A stretch of 64,000 nucleotides of DNA, from the NCBI RefSeq assembly GCF_025399195.1, contig NW_026252094.1:434001-498000 (forward strand). The letters run 5' to 3'. Under the pieces are notes generated by a model. It was given only the letters and a program-made list of their open reading frames with translations, was not told the origin of the DNA and ran no database searches. Positions within the stretch are counted from its first letter, which is position 1, and each line of letters starts with the position of its first letter. The DNA is from Umbelopsis ramanniana AG (taxonomy: Eukaryota > Mucoromycota > Umbelopsidomycetes > Umbelopsidales > Umbelopsidaceae). Of the stretch, positions 12,142-23,669 are shown piece after piece. Both the position numbers and the translations under genes were made by a program.

Positions 12142-12945
12142 ATGCAAATTTATAAAGTAACAGCTGGGCTACTACTCCCGGTGCTTATAGAAGCCCAATC
12201 CTCCACAAGAAATGCAACCATTGCACATACCATTAATTCCATGGCCGCCGCACCCACCACTGAATTAGGACAGCAGATTGAGATTGTTCTGTCTATCACG
12301 TTCCTCGTCATAGGGGTGATGTTCAGTTTCATAAAAGGAACCTATTCTGTGCTTCTCTGGATGCTATGGCCGGTCATTACGATCTGTCGAATGTTATATC
12401 AAGTCTTTATAAGTGGGCCTTACAGGGTTGTGGCGCACATAATGCACGTCCTCTACCCAGTGGCGACATTTTGTTTTGCCGCAGCTTGCTTTGGGCTCTT
12501 GATCGGTGGGTTCGCAGGCATAGCTTCAGAAGCCATCTCGTCGTTCTTCATCGCTATCACATGGGGAGGTGGTGGAACCAGCAAAGTTCTTTCAGCTGTC
12601 GCGGATACTACACCTAGCCAGCCGCCACTTGTATCCGCGACAACGTCTCGATCTACAACTCCTCGACCTGTGGCCGAACGATTAATGGAATTTGGTCGCC
12701 GAAAGAGCAAAGATTTGCTACCTAGTGCACTGTCTTCATCAGCATCCTCTATTGCCGACCAAGGCGGCTACTTTGGGGAATGGACAAATCATCGGGCATC
12801 TTTTCGTACTCGACGACTTAGTTATCTTGATTCTGAAGACATGCCAGACGATGACGATGGGAGATCGGAGACGAGCTGGGATAACGACGATGACGATACA
12901 TTCACAATATCCCCTGCACACCCTACCAGTCGTCTAAGACGATAG
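12142..12945 (+). CDS. Intronless membrane protein with signal peptide and acidic tail
   Basis: A single uninterrupted frame gives 267 residues. A hydrophobic start (MQIYKVTAGLLLPVLIEA) reads as a signal peptide, followed by a short luminal part with a possible N-glycosylation site (NATI). Three or four hydrophobic segments follow (IEIVLSITFLVIGVMFSFI, YSVLLWMLWPVITICRML, VVAHIMHVLYPVATFCFAAA and GLLIGGFAGIASEAISSFFI). The C-terminal half is polar, Ser/Thr-rich and ends in Asp-rich runs (DMPDDDDGRSE, DNDDDDTF), probably cytosolic. I cannot name the family; the layout suggests an endomembrane protein with a regulatory tail. It stands out as one of only two intronless genes here. Its promoter lies in the short gap to the divergently transcribed neighbour, under 200 bp. 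Confidence 0.7.
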   Translation: MQIYKVTAGLLLPVLIEAQSSTRNATIAHTINSMAAAPTTELGQQIEIVLSITFLVIGVMFSFIKGTYSVLLWMLWPVITICRMLYQVFISGPYRVVAHIMHVLYPVATFCFAAACFGLLIGGFAGIASEAISSFFIAITWGGGGTSKVLSAVADTTPSQPPLVSATTSRSTTPRPVAERLMEFGRRKSKDLLPSALSSSASSIADQGGYFGEWTNHRASFRTRRLSYLDSEDMPDDDDGRSETSWDNDDDDTFTISPAHPTSRLRR

Positions 12946-13389
12946 CAACAGATTATAGCTTACACGTAATTCATTATTTTGTATATAGGAAGATAAAACA
13001 GTACAAATTGAAAATACACCGTTAGAACAGAATTCGGTTCTTGAGACAATGCCAAGCAAAAAAAAAACGCAACACTGAGTTTTATTTTTTTGTTCTGTGT
13101 TCATAAAATGAAAAGATGTTGCCCAAAAATACGTCTGTACATTCACAATACCGTTACATTCATAAAAAAATGGAACATAAAGAGACGTGAGATTTTGATC
13201 TACCCACGTTGTCAAAGACGTCAACTGCAATAAATAACCTCTGGCAATTAGTCGGAGCCCAGCGTAAAAAGCTGATAAAATTAAAGAACCACAATATAAA
13301 ATACAGACCTTTCTTTTTTTTTTTTTCATTTCTTCTCATCCTCCATTGCAAAACTCTTGCCTACTCCCGTCCGGCGACATTTCACATTA
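12946..13389. other. Intergenic region, poly-A/T tracts only
   Basis: This 444-bp gap holds A- and T-rich runs typical of a 3' untranslated region followed by a T-rich leader directly before the glycosyltransferase. Open frames here lack a plausible start codon. I see nothing else. Confidence 0.5.
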
Positions 13390-14686
13390 ATGCAGTGGTG
13401 GCCATTGTCATCCAAACACTCCACCAATGGTGAGAGATCATCCAATGTCAGCTATTCTCGTATAACGCCCTCCCATACGGTTGTGCGACCCAATAAGAGG
13501 TGCTGCTGGCTATTCACCAAAGCTATCCTTACCACTCTTGTGAGCATACTGTTCTTTTATGTGGTCCTCTTCCGCACAGAGTTCAATGCTCGTGTCTACA
13601 TCCGCGACTGGGTTTACCAAAAAGAGGTAGAAAAAGTCTTGCCGCTGTCCAGTTGTCTTGATTTACCCTCCGATAGTCAATACCTTCGTGGTTATAGTCA
13701 TGTCAATGAGGTAAGCTACTCTTCCAGTTTAAGGCGGGCGGGAAAATTTGTCCCACTATGATGATGTAAACCCTTGAACAAGGGAAGTTACACCCCATTT
13801 TGGAACTCCAATTTTTTATTCATTTCTCATTTAGATCACTCCAGGAGTGCCTTTGGTCGATGCGTTTACATGCTATGACTTTGCGGCGACTATCTCAGCA
13901 CGACATGTGGCCAAGAGCAGCCATATCATCTACCATACATTTATCGATAATTCCAAGCCGGTGGACGAAACGGTGTACGAAGCTATGCGATCGTTTTTCG
14001 CCACCCAAGACGATGGCAGCCTTTACCTTTGGACACGTAGCTTGAAATTAATGTCCGATCCTCATATACAAAGTATCCAAGATATCGGTGGAGAAAGAGT
14101 GCAAGTTTTATTATACGAACCGAATGATCTTTCACTTGGTACGCCTGTTCATGGATTGACGAGCAGCTTAGACGTGAGCGACCAAAAGATGAATGCCATG
14201 CGACTGCTTATTCTGTATCGATACGGAGGACTTTGGTTCGATAGTACTGGAGTGTTTGTTCGTGATATGAGTCCTCTCTTTGAACATGAGTGGATCTCAC
14301 AGGGTCATTGCGCCGATGGCAATGGGTTTGATCCTTCGTTCATGCGGTTCCGCAGCCGCTCCCCTTACGTATGTGAACTGCTTTCCGAACTACAACAACA
14401 GCAGCCCACCGACCCCTCCAAAAGTCCCCAAGAAGTGTATACACGAATTCACCGCCGACTTCTTCAACATGCCATACGGCCTTGGGCTAGGTTACCATGG
14501 TGCTTTACGGATCCCAAAGCATGTACTTCCAAAATAGCTCTGCCGTCTGCGTTTGATTCCAAGGCCGAAGCCAAGTACCGGATTTCTCAGATTTTTGCCA
14601 TCAACTCACCACAAGGATGGGATAGAAAGACAGAGTGGATCTTTCAATATTTGCAGGGCAAATATAGAGACGCTTTGGGGGCGTAG
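13390..14686 (+). CDS. Type II membrane glycosyltransferase (GT32/capsule-synthesis-like)
   Basis: Two exons (13390-13710, 13835-14686) give 390 residues. A short basic N-terminus is followed by one membrane anchor (FTKAILTTLVSILFFYVVLF), so the catalytic part should face the Golgi lumen. The lumenal domain has the order expected of GT-A enzymes with a 'sugar-binding region containing DXD': HIIYHTFIDNSK near the start, then NAMRLLILYRYGGLWFDST, where the acidic motif sits after a GG-hydrophobic turn. Here it reads D-S-T rather than D-x-D, closer to the W-x-D-A-T seen in capsular polysaccharide synthesis-type enzymes. A C-terminal part ends with GWDRKTEWIFQYLQGK. The sugar donor cannot be read from sequence; mannosyl or galactosyl transfer onto surface glycans is a guess. 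I used the ATG at 13390; the frame extends upstream without an ATG. Confidence 0.72.
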
Positions 14687-15113
14687 GTCAAATTAGCTTA
14701 TTGTGTGTGTGTGTGTTTTTTTTTCTATACTTTCCGTCCATCGATGCGTAATGTAATAATGCGATACCCCATATTTTGTGTTCAGACCGTAACAATTACG
14801 AAAGAAAAAGATCTTCTTCGTTACATTTTTTATATTACAGGGATTTTTTGTGGTGCATTGAAAATATTGGTGGTTGGAAGTTGTTTTTCCAGAAAACAAA
14901 TATTTCTTAAAGATCAGGGTACCTTAGACAGTTGAATAGAAAACCAAAAGAATAGAAAAAAAAAATGAGAGATGAAATGGAAAAAAGATCAACAAGATAT
15001 TACAGATTAATGCAATGAGAGTTGAAGGGGTGCGCGAATATGGTTGAGAAAATGACGAGGGAGAGGAGGATGTGGTAAAAACAATTATCACAAATCGGAT
15101 ACTTCATTGACGT
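14687..15113. other. Intergenic region between convergent genes
   Basis: Both flanking genes end here, so this is shared 3' sequence. It has a short TG run (about 14703-14717) followed by a T tract, and A-rich stretches. No gene is visible. Confidence 0.5.
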
Positions 15114-18100
15114 CTACTCAGTTTCGGATCCAGGTACATTGGGCTTGGCCGCACCTGGAGTCAAAGGAGCAGGGGCTCCCATGTCATGGCTAGTGACAGG
15201 TACAGGTGTGGTCATACCAGGGTAGCCAGCTACAGACGGGTGGGGAGGGTAACCGGGATATCCATGGGGAAAAGCAGACGCGTAGAAAGGATACACTGGA
15301 CCCGACGCGGGCATTTGATGGCCGTACATCATGTGCGGAGGCATGTGCGCATACGCAGGATGATAAGGTGGAACTCCCATAGGCATAGCAGGATGAGGTG
15401 GGGTGCTAGCAGCGGTGGGAGTACCTACCAGAGGGCTTTCGGTACGCAACTTTTTACTGGCAGGTTCCGATTCCTCCGTCATGGGAGGTGGAGTAGCATG
15501 CATAAAAGGTGGTGTATTGACGGGAGCCGCAGTGGAAGGTAAATGCGGGGCTTGAGTCATACCCGGCGGCATTGGATAATACATACCTGGGTACATGGGT
15601 TGTCCCATGTACGGATAGCCAGGATAACCAGCTGGAGGTGGAGCAGCACCAGGTACGATAGGAGCTGATGGATCATACATACCTGGAATACCAGCTGGTG
15701 GGGGCGGACCTGACCGAAGGGTTTGAGCTTGATGTAACAACGGACTGATAGCCGAATGGTGCGGAGGAGCGTAAGGAGAAGCAATAACGGGAGTAGGTAT
15801 TGGGTAGGGTTCTGATGTATGACGGCTACTAGGCGGCTCGGAATGGGCAGGTGGTGCTGAGGTTGGATGGGGCATTTGAGGTAGCCAAGGGTAATGTACA
15901 TTTCCTGGTGGGGTAGGTGAGGCACTAACCGGAGGTTTTAAAACCCCTCCAATAGCTTTATAAAGGCCATTGAGTTCATCAAGCATAACAGTTAGTGCAT
16001 GGCTCTTGTTTTGTCGTGAATGGGGAGAATTGGGGGTCGCAGGTCTTGTTCCATACTTACCAGATGGCGCAGTATAAGGCGAGCCGTCTTCTTGCTTAGA
16101 CGAGTCGTTGGCGGCCGAGGTTTGAGAGGCGTTATCCTGCATGGATCCAGAACGTAGGGCGGCCTCTCTTGCTTGAGGGTTTCCGATCATGTCGAACAAA
16201 CTCACACGGTCGGTATACGATGCTCCGGTGATCATATTGTCGTGCTGATTCATAAACATGTTGATGTCGGCACCTTCAATGTCATCACCAAAGTTGACAG
16301 GATCAAAACCAAGTTGGTTGGCGAGATTTTCTATGTGATCTTGCAGAGCATCAATATCATCGTTGATGGACTCGGCCGATTTGGCTACAGCAGCGAGGTC
16401 GCTTGATTGCTGGGAGATATTGACGTTATCGGGTGGTGATGACTCGGACTCCTTTGTGGAAACTGTAGAATTAGGGCTCGGTCGGTGCTGGGTTGCACCG
16501 CTATAAGAAGACTCGGATGGATGCCGAGTAACAGGTGAAGGGGATGGACCAAAAGGTGTGGATCCCAATGCAGCTGCTACCACACTGGCTGTGGTCAACG
16601 GAGTGGTAGGAACACTCGAAGTTGCAGGTGAGCCTGCACCACTAACGGCCCCTTTGGCCGATTGAATCAATGCTGGTAAATTTAAATCGAGGGCGTCCTG
16701 GTTGACTAATAGAAAAGAAGAAAAGAGGTAGGTTAGCCTTGTCTGTTTGCCTTCATGATGGGTTTGGAGAGTTCCAATGTCATGAAAAAAAAAAAAAAAG
16801 AGCAAACAAAATGATCGTATCAAATGAATGATGAAAGAAAAGAAAAAAAGAATGGGCAAAATGATGTGTCGCCTGGTATCGAAGCATAAGGCGATGTTGT
16901 TGAAGGGAGAGGCAGTTTTTAAAAGAGAAAAAAGAGATTCATCATACTCCTGAGTGCAAAACCATCAAGGTCTACACTAGAAACATAACGAGGGCAAATT
17001 TTCTTTCCTAATTCCATGTTTTTTTTTAAAACAAAAGAAGAAAAAGCCAATCCCTTGACCGTTTTTTCGGATGAAGGGTTGTTTGGCGTGATCTATTTAC
17101 CTGACCGAGTTTGGTTCTGCTTTGTGGACATGTGTAATCCTCCCGGATTGAACATGGTACCCTCACTCTCACGTCTGTTCTCCAAAATGAAATCCTTTTG
17201 CTTACTGAACATTTCTATCTGATTGGTGGAAAATACGCTGGCCAAGAATCGTAATATTTTTTGAATCATGTCTTGATGGCGCTCATGTTTTTCACGGGCG
17301 GCCAAGTTATCCTCCCAGAGGATCAAATTGTCGCGCTGTAAGTTGCGAAGATCAGTGCTAATGGTGGTTTGATGACGTTTAATGGAAGCAATGTCGTTGA
17401 TCAGTTGGCTCAATTCCGTAGAGCTGGCGTCCTTTTCGTCCCGGTCTCTCGTTCTTTTACGGCTGACGAGCAAGAGTAAATCCGGTTGATCTCTTTGAAA
17501 ATTGGAATTACTGAATTCCCAGACTTCGCCTTCGTTTTCCGAGACCATGACGCCCTGCATGATATGAGGCACTTTGTGAAAATCGTACATATTAAGTTGA
17601 CGAACGAAAGATGCAAAGGTGTTGTGTTTAAAGAAGCGAGGAAGAACTTTGGCAGCAAATTCCTCATGACGTTCAACTAAAGGGGTAAAAAGTGTTAAAC
17701 AAAGATCAGGGCCACATCCTTCGTGAAAAACGTTCATTACCAATGAAGGAGGTTCCGTCATTAGACCATCGAATAAGGTCGGTAGATGCAGGGTCATTTA
17801 CCATACTACAAGTGAGGGGGAAGATTAGTGGTGGTACACAAAAAAATAAACATGGTAGGACGAAAGACACCGAAAATAAAAATAAAATATGGAGAAAATT
17901 GGAAGAATATGGCGATTTGAAAATATGGGTATTTGTCGGTTTTGCGAACAAAACTTCTTTTGGTTAAAGTCATTTTACATGAAGGCGATGAATCGATGTC
18001 TCCAAGCAAAAAGCCATTTGTAGGCTGGGTCGAAAATATACCCTGCCATGACGTAGCTAGAATGTGTGACAACCACTGAGCAGCAAGGGCTATTGCGTCC

Positions 18101-18500
18101 CTCATATATAATTTTTTTTTGGGGCTAAAGGTCATTCATTCACAGGGCCAAAGTGTAGATGACACCCATTGCGGAAAATAAAAAGAAAGATGTCAAGAAA
18201 AGATAGTACTCACTTGTACAGTTTGCTGAGAAATGTTGGAACACTTCGTTGAAGATCAGGACGAGTGATGCCCGACACATTCTTCCTTTTGCCAGCGCTA
18301 TCGTTGTTCTCAGTTGGCATGGTGTGAGCTTTGGTGTGGCCGGAATGTGCACGCTTCTTGTTGTTATTACCGGCAGAGTTCATGTTGTGATGAATGGATG
18401 GAGAGCACTCTACAGAATAGCTCTCATCGCTGGCGCCACTGTTGGAATTGTGGTTGCTTTCGGGGGGAACCTGAAGGCCGTTATTCCCAAAATTACGCAT
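15114..18500 (-). CDS. HSF1: Heat shock transcription factor (HSF family)
   Basis: Four exons (18500-18214, 17805-17741, 17676-17101, 16705-15114) give 839 residues. The winged-helix HSF DNA-binding domain spans about residues 84-190: VPTFLSKLYNMVNDPASTDLI, then IRWSNDGTSFIVERHEEFAAKV, the recognition helix FFKHNTFASFVRQLNMYDFHKV, and EVWEFSNSNFQRDQPDLLLLVSRK. The next 65 residues form the HR-A/B trimerisation coiled coil (ELSQLINDIASIKRHQ through MIQKILRFLASVF). The long last exon encodes a Ser/Pro-rich activation region ending in Pro/Gly/Tyr/Met-rich low complexity. HSFs bind nGAAn repeats as trimers in the nucleus and drive chaperone genes. The two introns inside the DNA-binding domain are canonical. 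An in-frame 105-nt intron-like segment sits in the last exon (see 15956-16060). Fungal paralogues exist, so HSF1 is family-level. Confidence 0.93.
15956..16060 (-). other. Possible exitron (in-frame intron inside the HSF last exon)
   Basis: On the coding strand this 105-nt segment begins GTAAGTATGG, contains a CACTAAC branch-like site about 40 nt before its end, and finishes TTTATAAAG, the first AG after that site. Its length is 35 codons, so splicing it out would keep the frame and remove a segment ending VMLDELNGLYK. It has no in-frame stop, so retention is also productive. Confidence 0.5.
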
Positions 18501-18812
18501 AGGTCAAAACAAGCCTGAGGTCTTGTTTCAGACAGGAAGCTTTACGTTATGAGAGTGTCAGGAAAGATAGACTTTTTCAAAAAGCTTGTTTTTCAATAAG
18601 AAAAAGGGAAAGGAAAAGCGGTTGGAGGAGAGTGGAAATCTTACCCAGTCCAGAATATGCTGGAAAAGACCTGCAGCCTGATTGGTCCAAGCTCACGACC
18701 GAAAAGTTTTTTCCCCCCCCCATTGCAAGCTGAAATTCCATGGTAATTTTTTTTTTATAATATCCGCTGGAGAGCAGATCGTTTTGTACACTCTATTGTT
18801 TTTTTATTATGA
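18501..18812. promoter_or_regulatory. HSF promoter and 3' end of TAM41
   Basis: The HSF start faces this gap and the TAM41 stop closes it. It contains a CCAAT box on the reverse strand (GATTGGTCC near 18680), and a short inverted pair, CCAG-6nt-CTGG, near 18650 with two GAA units ten bases apart. That spacing resembles a gapped heat shock element, which would suggest self-regulation, but the match is weak. Confidence 0.35.
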
Positions 18813-20494
18813 CTACTTCTTTGCCTGCCACCATTTCTTGAGTTTCTCTCCAGTATAGCGTGCTGTCCTTGCTGGGCCAGCGGTGATGATGCCTTTGGCA
18901 CTTTGGGTAAGAGCCGGCCAAGCGATAATTTCAAACAAACCTTGAGATTATTGGAGGTCAACGTTAGTTCCAAATTAAGGCCAGACTCGTGTGATTTTCG
19001 ACTTATCCACATTGCCCAAACTTTACCTCGGTTGATATACTTGTTCAGTTCTGGAGAGCCAACGATTTGCTGGTGCAACAAATCCTTATCTTCTGGCATT
19101 TTCAATCCCTTGACTCGAGTATAGCGTTGATGCTCCATCAATACTTTCTGGTATAGTGTTTTGGACAGTTTTTGAACCATCAAGCTTTGATATTTGGGAT
19201 TTTTGTCTTGCTGTTGAGTGAAAAGAAAATCACAGGTTAGTTGTTGTTTCCACCATCGGTTGCGTTTCAGGCAGCGGGTTTCTTTCTACCTGAACCAAGC
19301 CATTTTCAAGCACCGCTACGTTGGGCAAATCCTCCAACAAATGAGAGTAAACTCTTTTAAAGTGCGGAAGCTGCTTGTCGACAATATTCTTCACCTTGTT
19401 GGGATTCTCACCAATGACCATGCGGAAATCTCCTTTGTAGCTGATTCCCGCAATACGCTCGTATAGTTCAGTTTCGTTGAACTCAGAGGGCAATGTTAAA
19501 AGAGCGACTCTGACTGCTTCAGTGAGGTTGACCTGATTGGCCAATCGTACACGAGCATCGTCTCGGAGGATCTTCACCTACCAGCCAGCGGCATGTTTAG
19601 TACAGGGGATTAAATTCGCCCTTCTGAATCACCGGTACTTACAGGCTTGTGCATTCTTCCCGCAAGATAAAGCGTTTCCCAATCCAGCAAATCCTTGCAA
19701 AGTCGGTCGATTGACACCACTCCATATTTGATGACCTACACCAATAGGCTGAGTGAGTAAAGGATATCGCGGCATGACAGTAGAACTGCGCGTCAATTGC
19801 CCTTACCATGCCATCGATTTCAACATAAGGATTGAAATAAACACCGGCACCTACTTTTTCCTGTAATAGCGTAGTGAAATTGCTTCCAAACTGCCGCACT
19901 ACGGAATAATGGTGTGGATTCTGCTGAATATTCAAAGAATGCCAATGGTGTGGATGCGTTACACCAAAAATGAAATCAACCATTGGTTGGTTCTAAATGC
20001 AAGCGTTTGTCACGTCAATTACGGCGTGTGTCAAAAATGCCATATGGGTTACGTACCTTGGAGTCATACCCCTTTTGTTGAAATACGCCACTTCCATATG
20101 CAAACGAATATCGAATCGGTGCATGGAATGTATTCAATACATTCTTGAGTCGCTGTTTAACTTCTTCGTCAATGCTAATATATTGGTTGGTGCCAAATTC
20201 AGGAGAGTCTGGTATATTAGAGGGATTAAACTTGTAGCGCTGAAAGAAATTGGGCTTTTCCGCAATGTTTTCAGGCTCTGCCTTCTGTTCTGCTGATGAA
20301 GAGTATGTTCTAGTGACAGGAAGAATATTTCTGCTGTACTGACTGGTACGGCTGACAAGAACTCGGTATGCAGTCGAAGAAATCTGTAATAAATATTGGC
20401 AAGGTCGATCGAAATAATGGAGTTGGTGAAATTGAGCGAAGCCAAAAACTCAAGCAGTAGAGCATATGCAAATTAGGAAATGCTACGGTACCAT
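18813..20494 (-). CDS. TAM41: TAM41, mitochondrial CDP-diacylglycerol synthase
   Basis: Seven exons, the first being only the start codon (20494-20492), then 20383-20057, 19992-19807, 19735-19643, 19577-19290, 19210-19027 and 18940-18813, give 402 residues. The enzyme makes CDP-diacylglycerol from phosphatidate and CTP on the matrix side of the inner membrane, the first step towards cardiolipin. Family signatures are clear: [105 protein letters not shown] and a C-terminal SAKGIITAG. The N-terminus ([20 protein letters not shown]) is basic and Ser-rich like a mitochondrial presequence. Exon 2 has no internal ATG before the conserved core and starts exactly in phase, which forces a start codon upstream; the ATG followed at once by GTACCG fits. 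Confidence 0.9.
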
Positions 20495-21277
20495 GAATAC
20501 AGAATGCTAAAGGCGTTACAGAGTGGTGATGAAATGCAAAGAGTGTGAGTGTAATTACGTGAATGGTGAGAGTTTTTGAGCTTTTTTCCGGGTTCCAAGG
20601 CCTTGAACCTGGTCACTGTGACGGCTGTCGTCCGCCACATTGGCTTTGCGGACCTTTCCACCTTTTGATACCAATAATTCAACAGCAGCAAGATGAGAGT
20701 ACTCTAATAATAAACCAACCTGGCTGCCAAACACCGGTTAAGAGTACCTCCCAACGCATACTACGTCCTTTTGGTGGAATATTAAATTGGCTACGTCCCG
20801 CTGTGCCTTGTCAACCACGTAGATTCTCGAATAGAGTAGTTTCAAGAATCTACTTTAGACCTTCACAAGATCTATTTCTATCTAAGAATGATGGCCCACC
20901 TTGGTAGTCTAGCAAGAACGACATTGAATGAACCGATCAGGATCTTATCAAGTTCTTATCACACGCAGGACGGGTTATACGTGTATAAGATGTAGATTTT
21001 CGATAAAGTATTTACTTTGCATTACGTCTACTCTGCACTAAATCAATTCTATCTACGATCGACCACATTGTCAGTCTTTGCAGTAACCGTGTTGAATAAA
21101 TCAACCTATGGCACGCAGGGTATGTGCAAAGAGGGTACTCTAATTTTGCTGAGTTTTTCTGCTCTCACAGCAATCTTGAAACGGTCACGACAGTTCGTAG
21201 CGAGGGGGGATTAAAGGCGGGAGGGCGCCGTCCTTTACCGGCTGTGCGTTTTCCTCCCATTTTCTGGCAATTGAATC
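20495..21277. other. Intergenic region, nothing recognised
   Basis: This 783-bp gap separates the TAM41 start (reverse) from the F-box start (forward) and so holds both promoters. Two similar short words (GAGTACTCTAATAATAAAC near 20696 and GGGTACTCTAATTTTG near 21134) occur 440 bp apart. Open frames inside it look like chance. Confidence 0.45.
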
Positions 21278-23483
21278 ATGACACCTCCAACGGAGGATCT
21301 GCCGCTCAATGGACACATGTCTCTGCTTAAATTACCCTATACCGTATTATGCAACATATTCATACATGTGCAAGATAACCCCGCAGCGTTTTCCATGACA
21401 TGCCGCTTGTTCCATGACCTCTCGCTCGAGACTGTAAACGTAGTAGAATACTTTTGCCAAAAATATGGCCAGGCCCTCGCTCTCTTTCTTGCCATTCTTA
21501 GACATCCACGGAGACTCACTGAAAGTGTGACGAGAGCACTGTTGAAGCGAGATAAGGTGCTGATGCCTCGAAACCTCGCACAGCGTCTTTTACAGGTACT
21601 GGTCATTTCCCCCCCCCCAAATAGAAGTCTCCTGTTGTATGATAATTCCAGTCGCAGGGAAGAAGCAAAAAGTACTTACCATGGTCGGCCTTTTATTTCA
21701 GGGTTACGGGGTTGAACGGAAAATGAACTTGGCTTCCATCATATTACTGCTTGAAACAGCCGTTCATCGCTACGGCCAGTTTGAAGTTGCTGAGGATGAT
21801 TGGAGGAAAAGCCATGATTACATCAATGTAAGGGCTCTCGAGTTCTTCTTCTATGCAGTAGTAATGTGATTACTGATTGAGTCATTCAGCAACTGATATG
21901 GATTCGTCGAGGAGTATCTACATCCACTACTGAGCAAGTCATGACTGAGTTCCGTCAGTTCCTCGATCAGACGCAATTTATACCATTCCCGTTTGCACAA
22001 AGTCTGCGCACACATACCATTCTATATTATCATCCTCCGTTTGAGCGAATGGTGACTTCACTACAACTTTTTGCGCCTGCCATTTTCAGTGATATGGTTA
22101 AGCAAGGTCTGACATTACGATACATTGAAGCATCTCACTTTATTGTATCTTTCATTTCATATGGCATCAAATCGGATTTTTCACCCACTGAGACAGGTTT
22201 GGCGCTTCAAAAAATCATATCATACGATATCATGGATGTCAGCCAAGGAACGATTCGCAGCGTATTTGCTCGCATGACAGACGAAACATGTTGGAGTCAG
22301 ATCGAAGCATTGAAGTCCTTACAACTGCCTTTTAATATCGCCGATGTGGTTGAAGAAGTCTTGACAGAATTGTTTGATGATCCTTTACTGCGGGATGAAT
22401 CCATCGCGGACTACCCATACCGAGCGCTTTACGTTAATTGGCCGTGCTGCCAAACAATCTCACGCTGTATGACGAACGCCTACAAAATTGCAGAAGATGA
22501 GCTGCAGACGGCCCTTAAGAATGGTGTAGGGTACTCTAGCTTTCCTGATAATACTATATTCAATGTACCGCCTCGAACGCTGGAATGGGTCATTGAACAT
22601 TTTGAGCCTGAGAACGCCATCACCAAGGTATGACCAAAGATACAGCTGACCCCCAACGTTCGTAGCAAAATATTGAAACTATCATTTCCCCTACCAGATC
22701 TGTTTCGACAACATTGTCTTGGTCCTGGCCAACCCTGTCATGCCGCCTAATCTTTACCACAGCCCAACTGGCAACGATCCAGTTATTCGATTGTTCAAGC
22801 TTTACATTCGTCACCATATAATGCTCACTCATCGCCATATCACATGGTTCAAAAAATGTCGAAGGACGACCAGCATACGAGCAGTCATGAATGCCGTTAT
22901 GGATAACGGAGTCATTCAAGCCGATAACACCATTGCCTATGGGCGATTTGCATTGTCCAAGTGTGCTCAAAGTCAAGCTTGCCGATCCATACTAGAAATG
23001 AAAAGCTTGAGCTCCATGTGCGACATCTCGCTTTCCACAGTATTTGCAAGTCAATATAGCTCTGGGCCTGCCATCACCGCTAAGCTTCGACACCGCAACG
23101 ATACCTCCAATGTACACGAATCCAGCGCTCGAGGATCCAAGCGAAAAAACAGTGAAGAAGAGAAATTGGTGGCCACCACGAGGAGAAAAAAACATAGAAA
23201 CAGCTTGTCGTACATTGCTGAAGCTCGACGAAGCTGGAGATCTTACCTTGAAGATTTGTTGAGGGAGTGTGAAGCCGAACGGGAAGAGAAATTTCAATCC
23301 ATGAACAAAAGACGGACGAGGAAGCGCAAACAAAAAACATCCTCCAAGTCGCTTTTTGAGGCGTTATGCTCAGAAATGCTTCAAGTCACGAAAGAAGAGG
23401 ATTGTTGTATTATTGCCAGTCAACTTGGTGATTGCTGTTCAGTGTGCGGCCTGCTTTTGACTAGAGAGAACGGAGAAACTTAA
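21278..23483 (+). CDS. F-box protein, divergent, with basic C-terminus
   Basis: Four exons (21278-21595, 21702-21827, 21890-22627, 22698-23483) give 655 residues. The N-terminus carries an F-box (about residues 15-60): LLKLPYTVLCNIFIHVQDNPAAF, then SMTCRLFHDLSLETVNVVEYF, the Leu-Pro and Cys-Arg positions being typical. F-box proteins dock on Skp1 and bring substrates to SCF ubiquitin ligases. The rest is a long helical region without recognisable WD or LRR repeats (EGLTLRYIEASHFIVSFIS-like blocks), then a strongly basic stretch (ATTRRKKHRN, KRRTRKRKQK) that could be nuclear localisation signals, and a final Cys cluster (CCIIASQLGDCCSVCGLL). I infer a lineage-specific F-box family with no named target. 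All three introns are phase 0 with canonical borders. Confidence 0.75.
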
Positions 23484-23669
23484 TTATTCAGTAAAATCAG
23501 TTCTTCTTTCCTCCAATAAACCATGTTCATGTACATACTTTCACAGGGTGTGTCTTTTTCAATTTTACAAAAGTGTGGGGGACAACTCAATAATTTGTCC
23601 GGCAATTGATTTCAGCCTTTTCGAATTCTTCCTCCGTCAACCACACCGCTTCGGTGTGTGTTTAGCATA

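Noticed and set aside
14703-14730. TG microsatellite next to a T tract
   Set aside because: Only about six units; ordinary 3' flank simple sequence.
15557-15925. Second reverse-strand frame inside the HSF low-complexity exon
   Set aside because: It is a frame-shifted reading of the Pro/Gly/Tyr/Met-rich tail with no start context of its own.
18640-18670. Heat shock element controlling the HSF gene itself
   Set aside because: Only two GAA units ten bases apart and no inverted TTC at the right spacing; too weak to list as a site.
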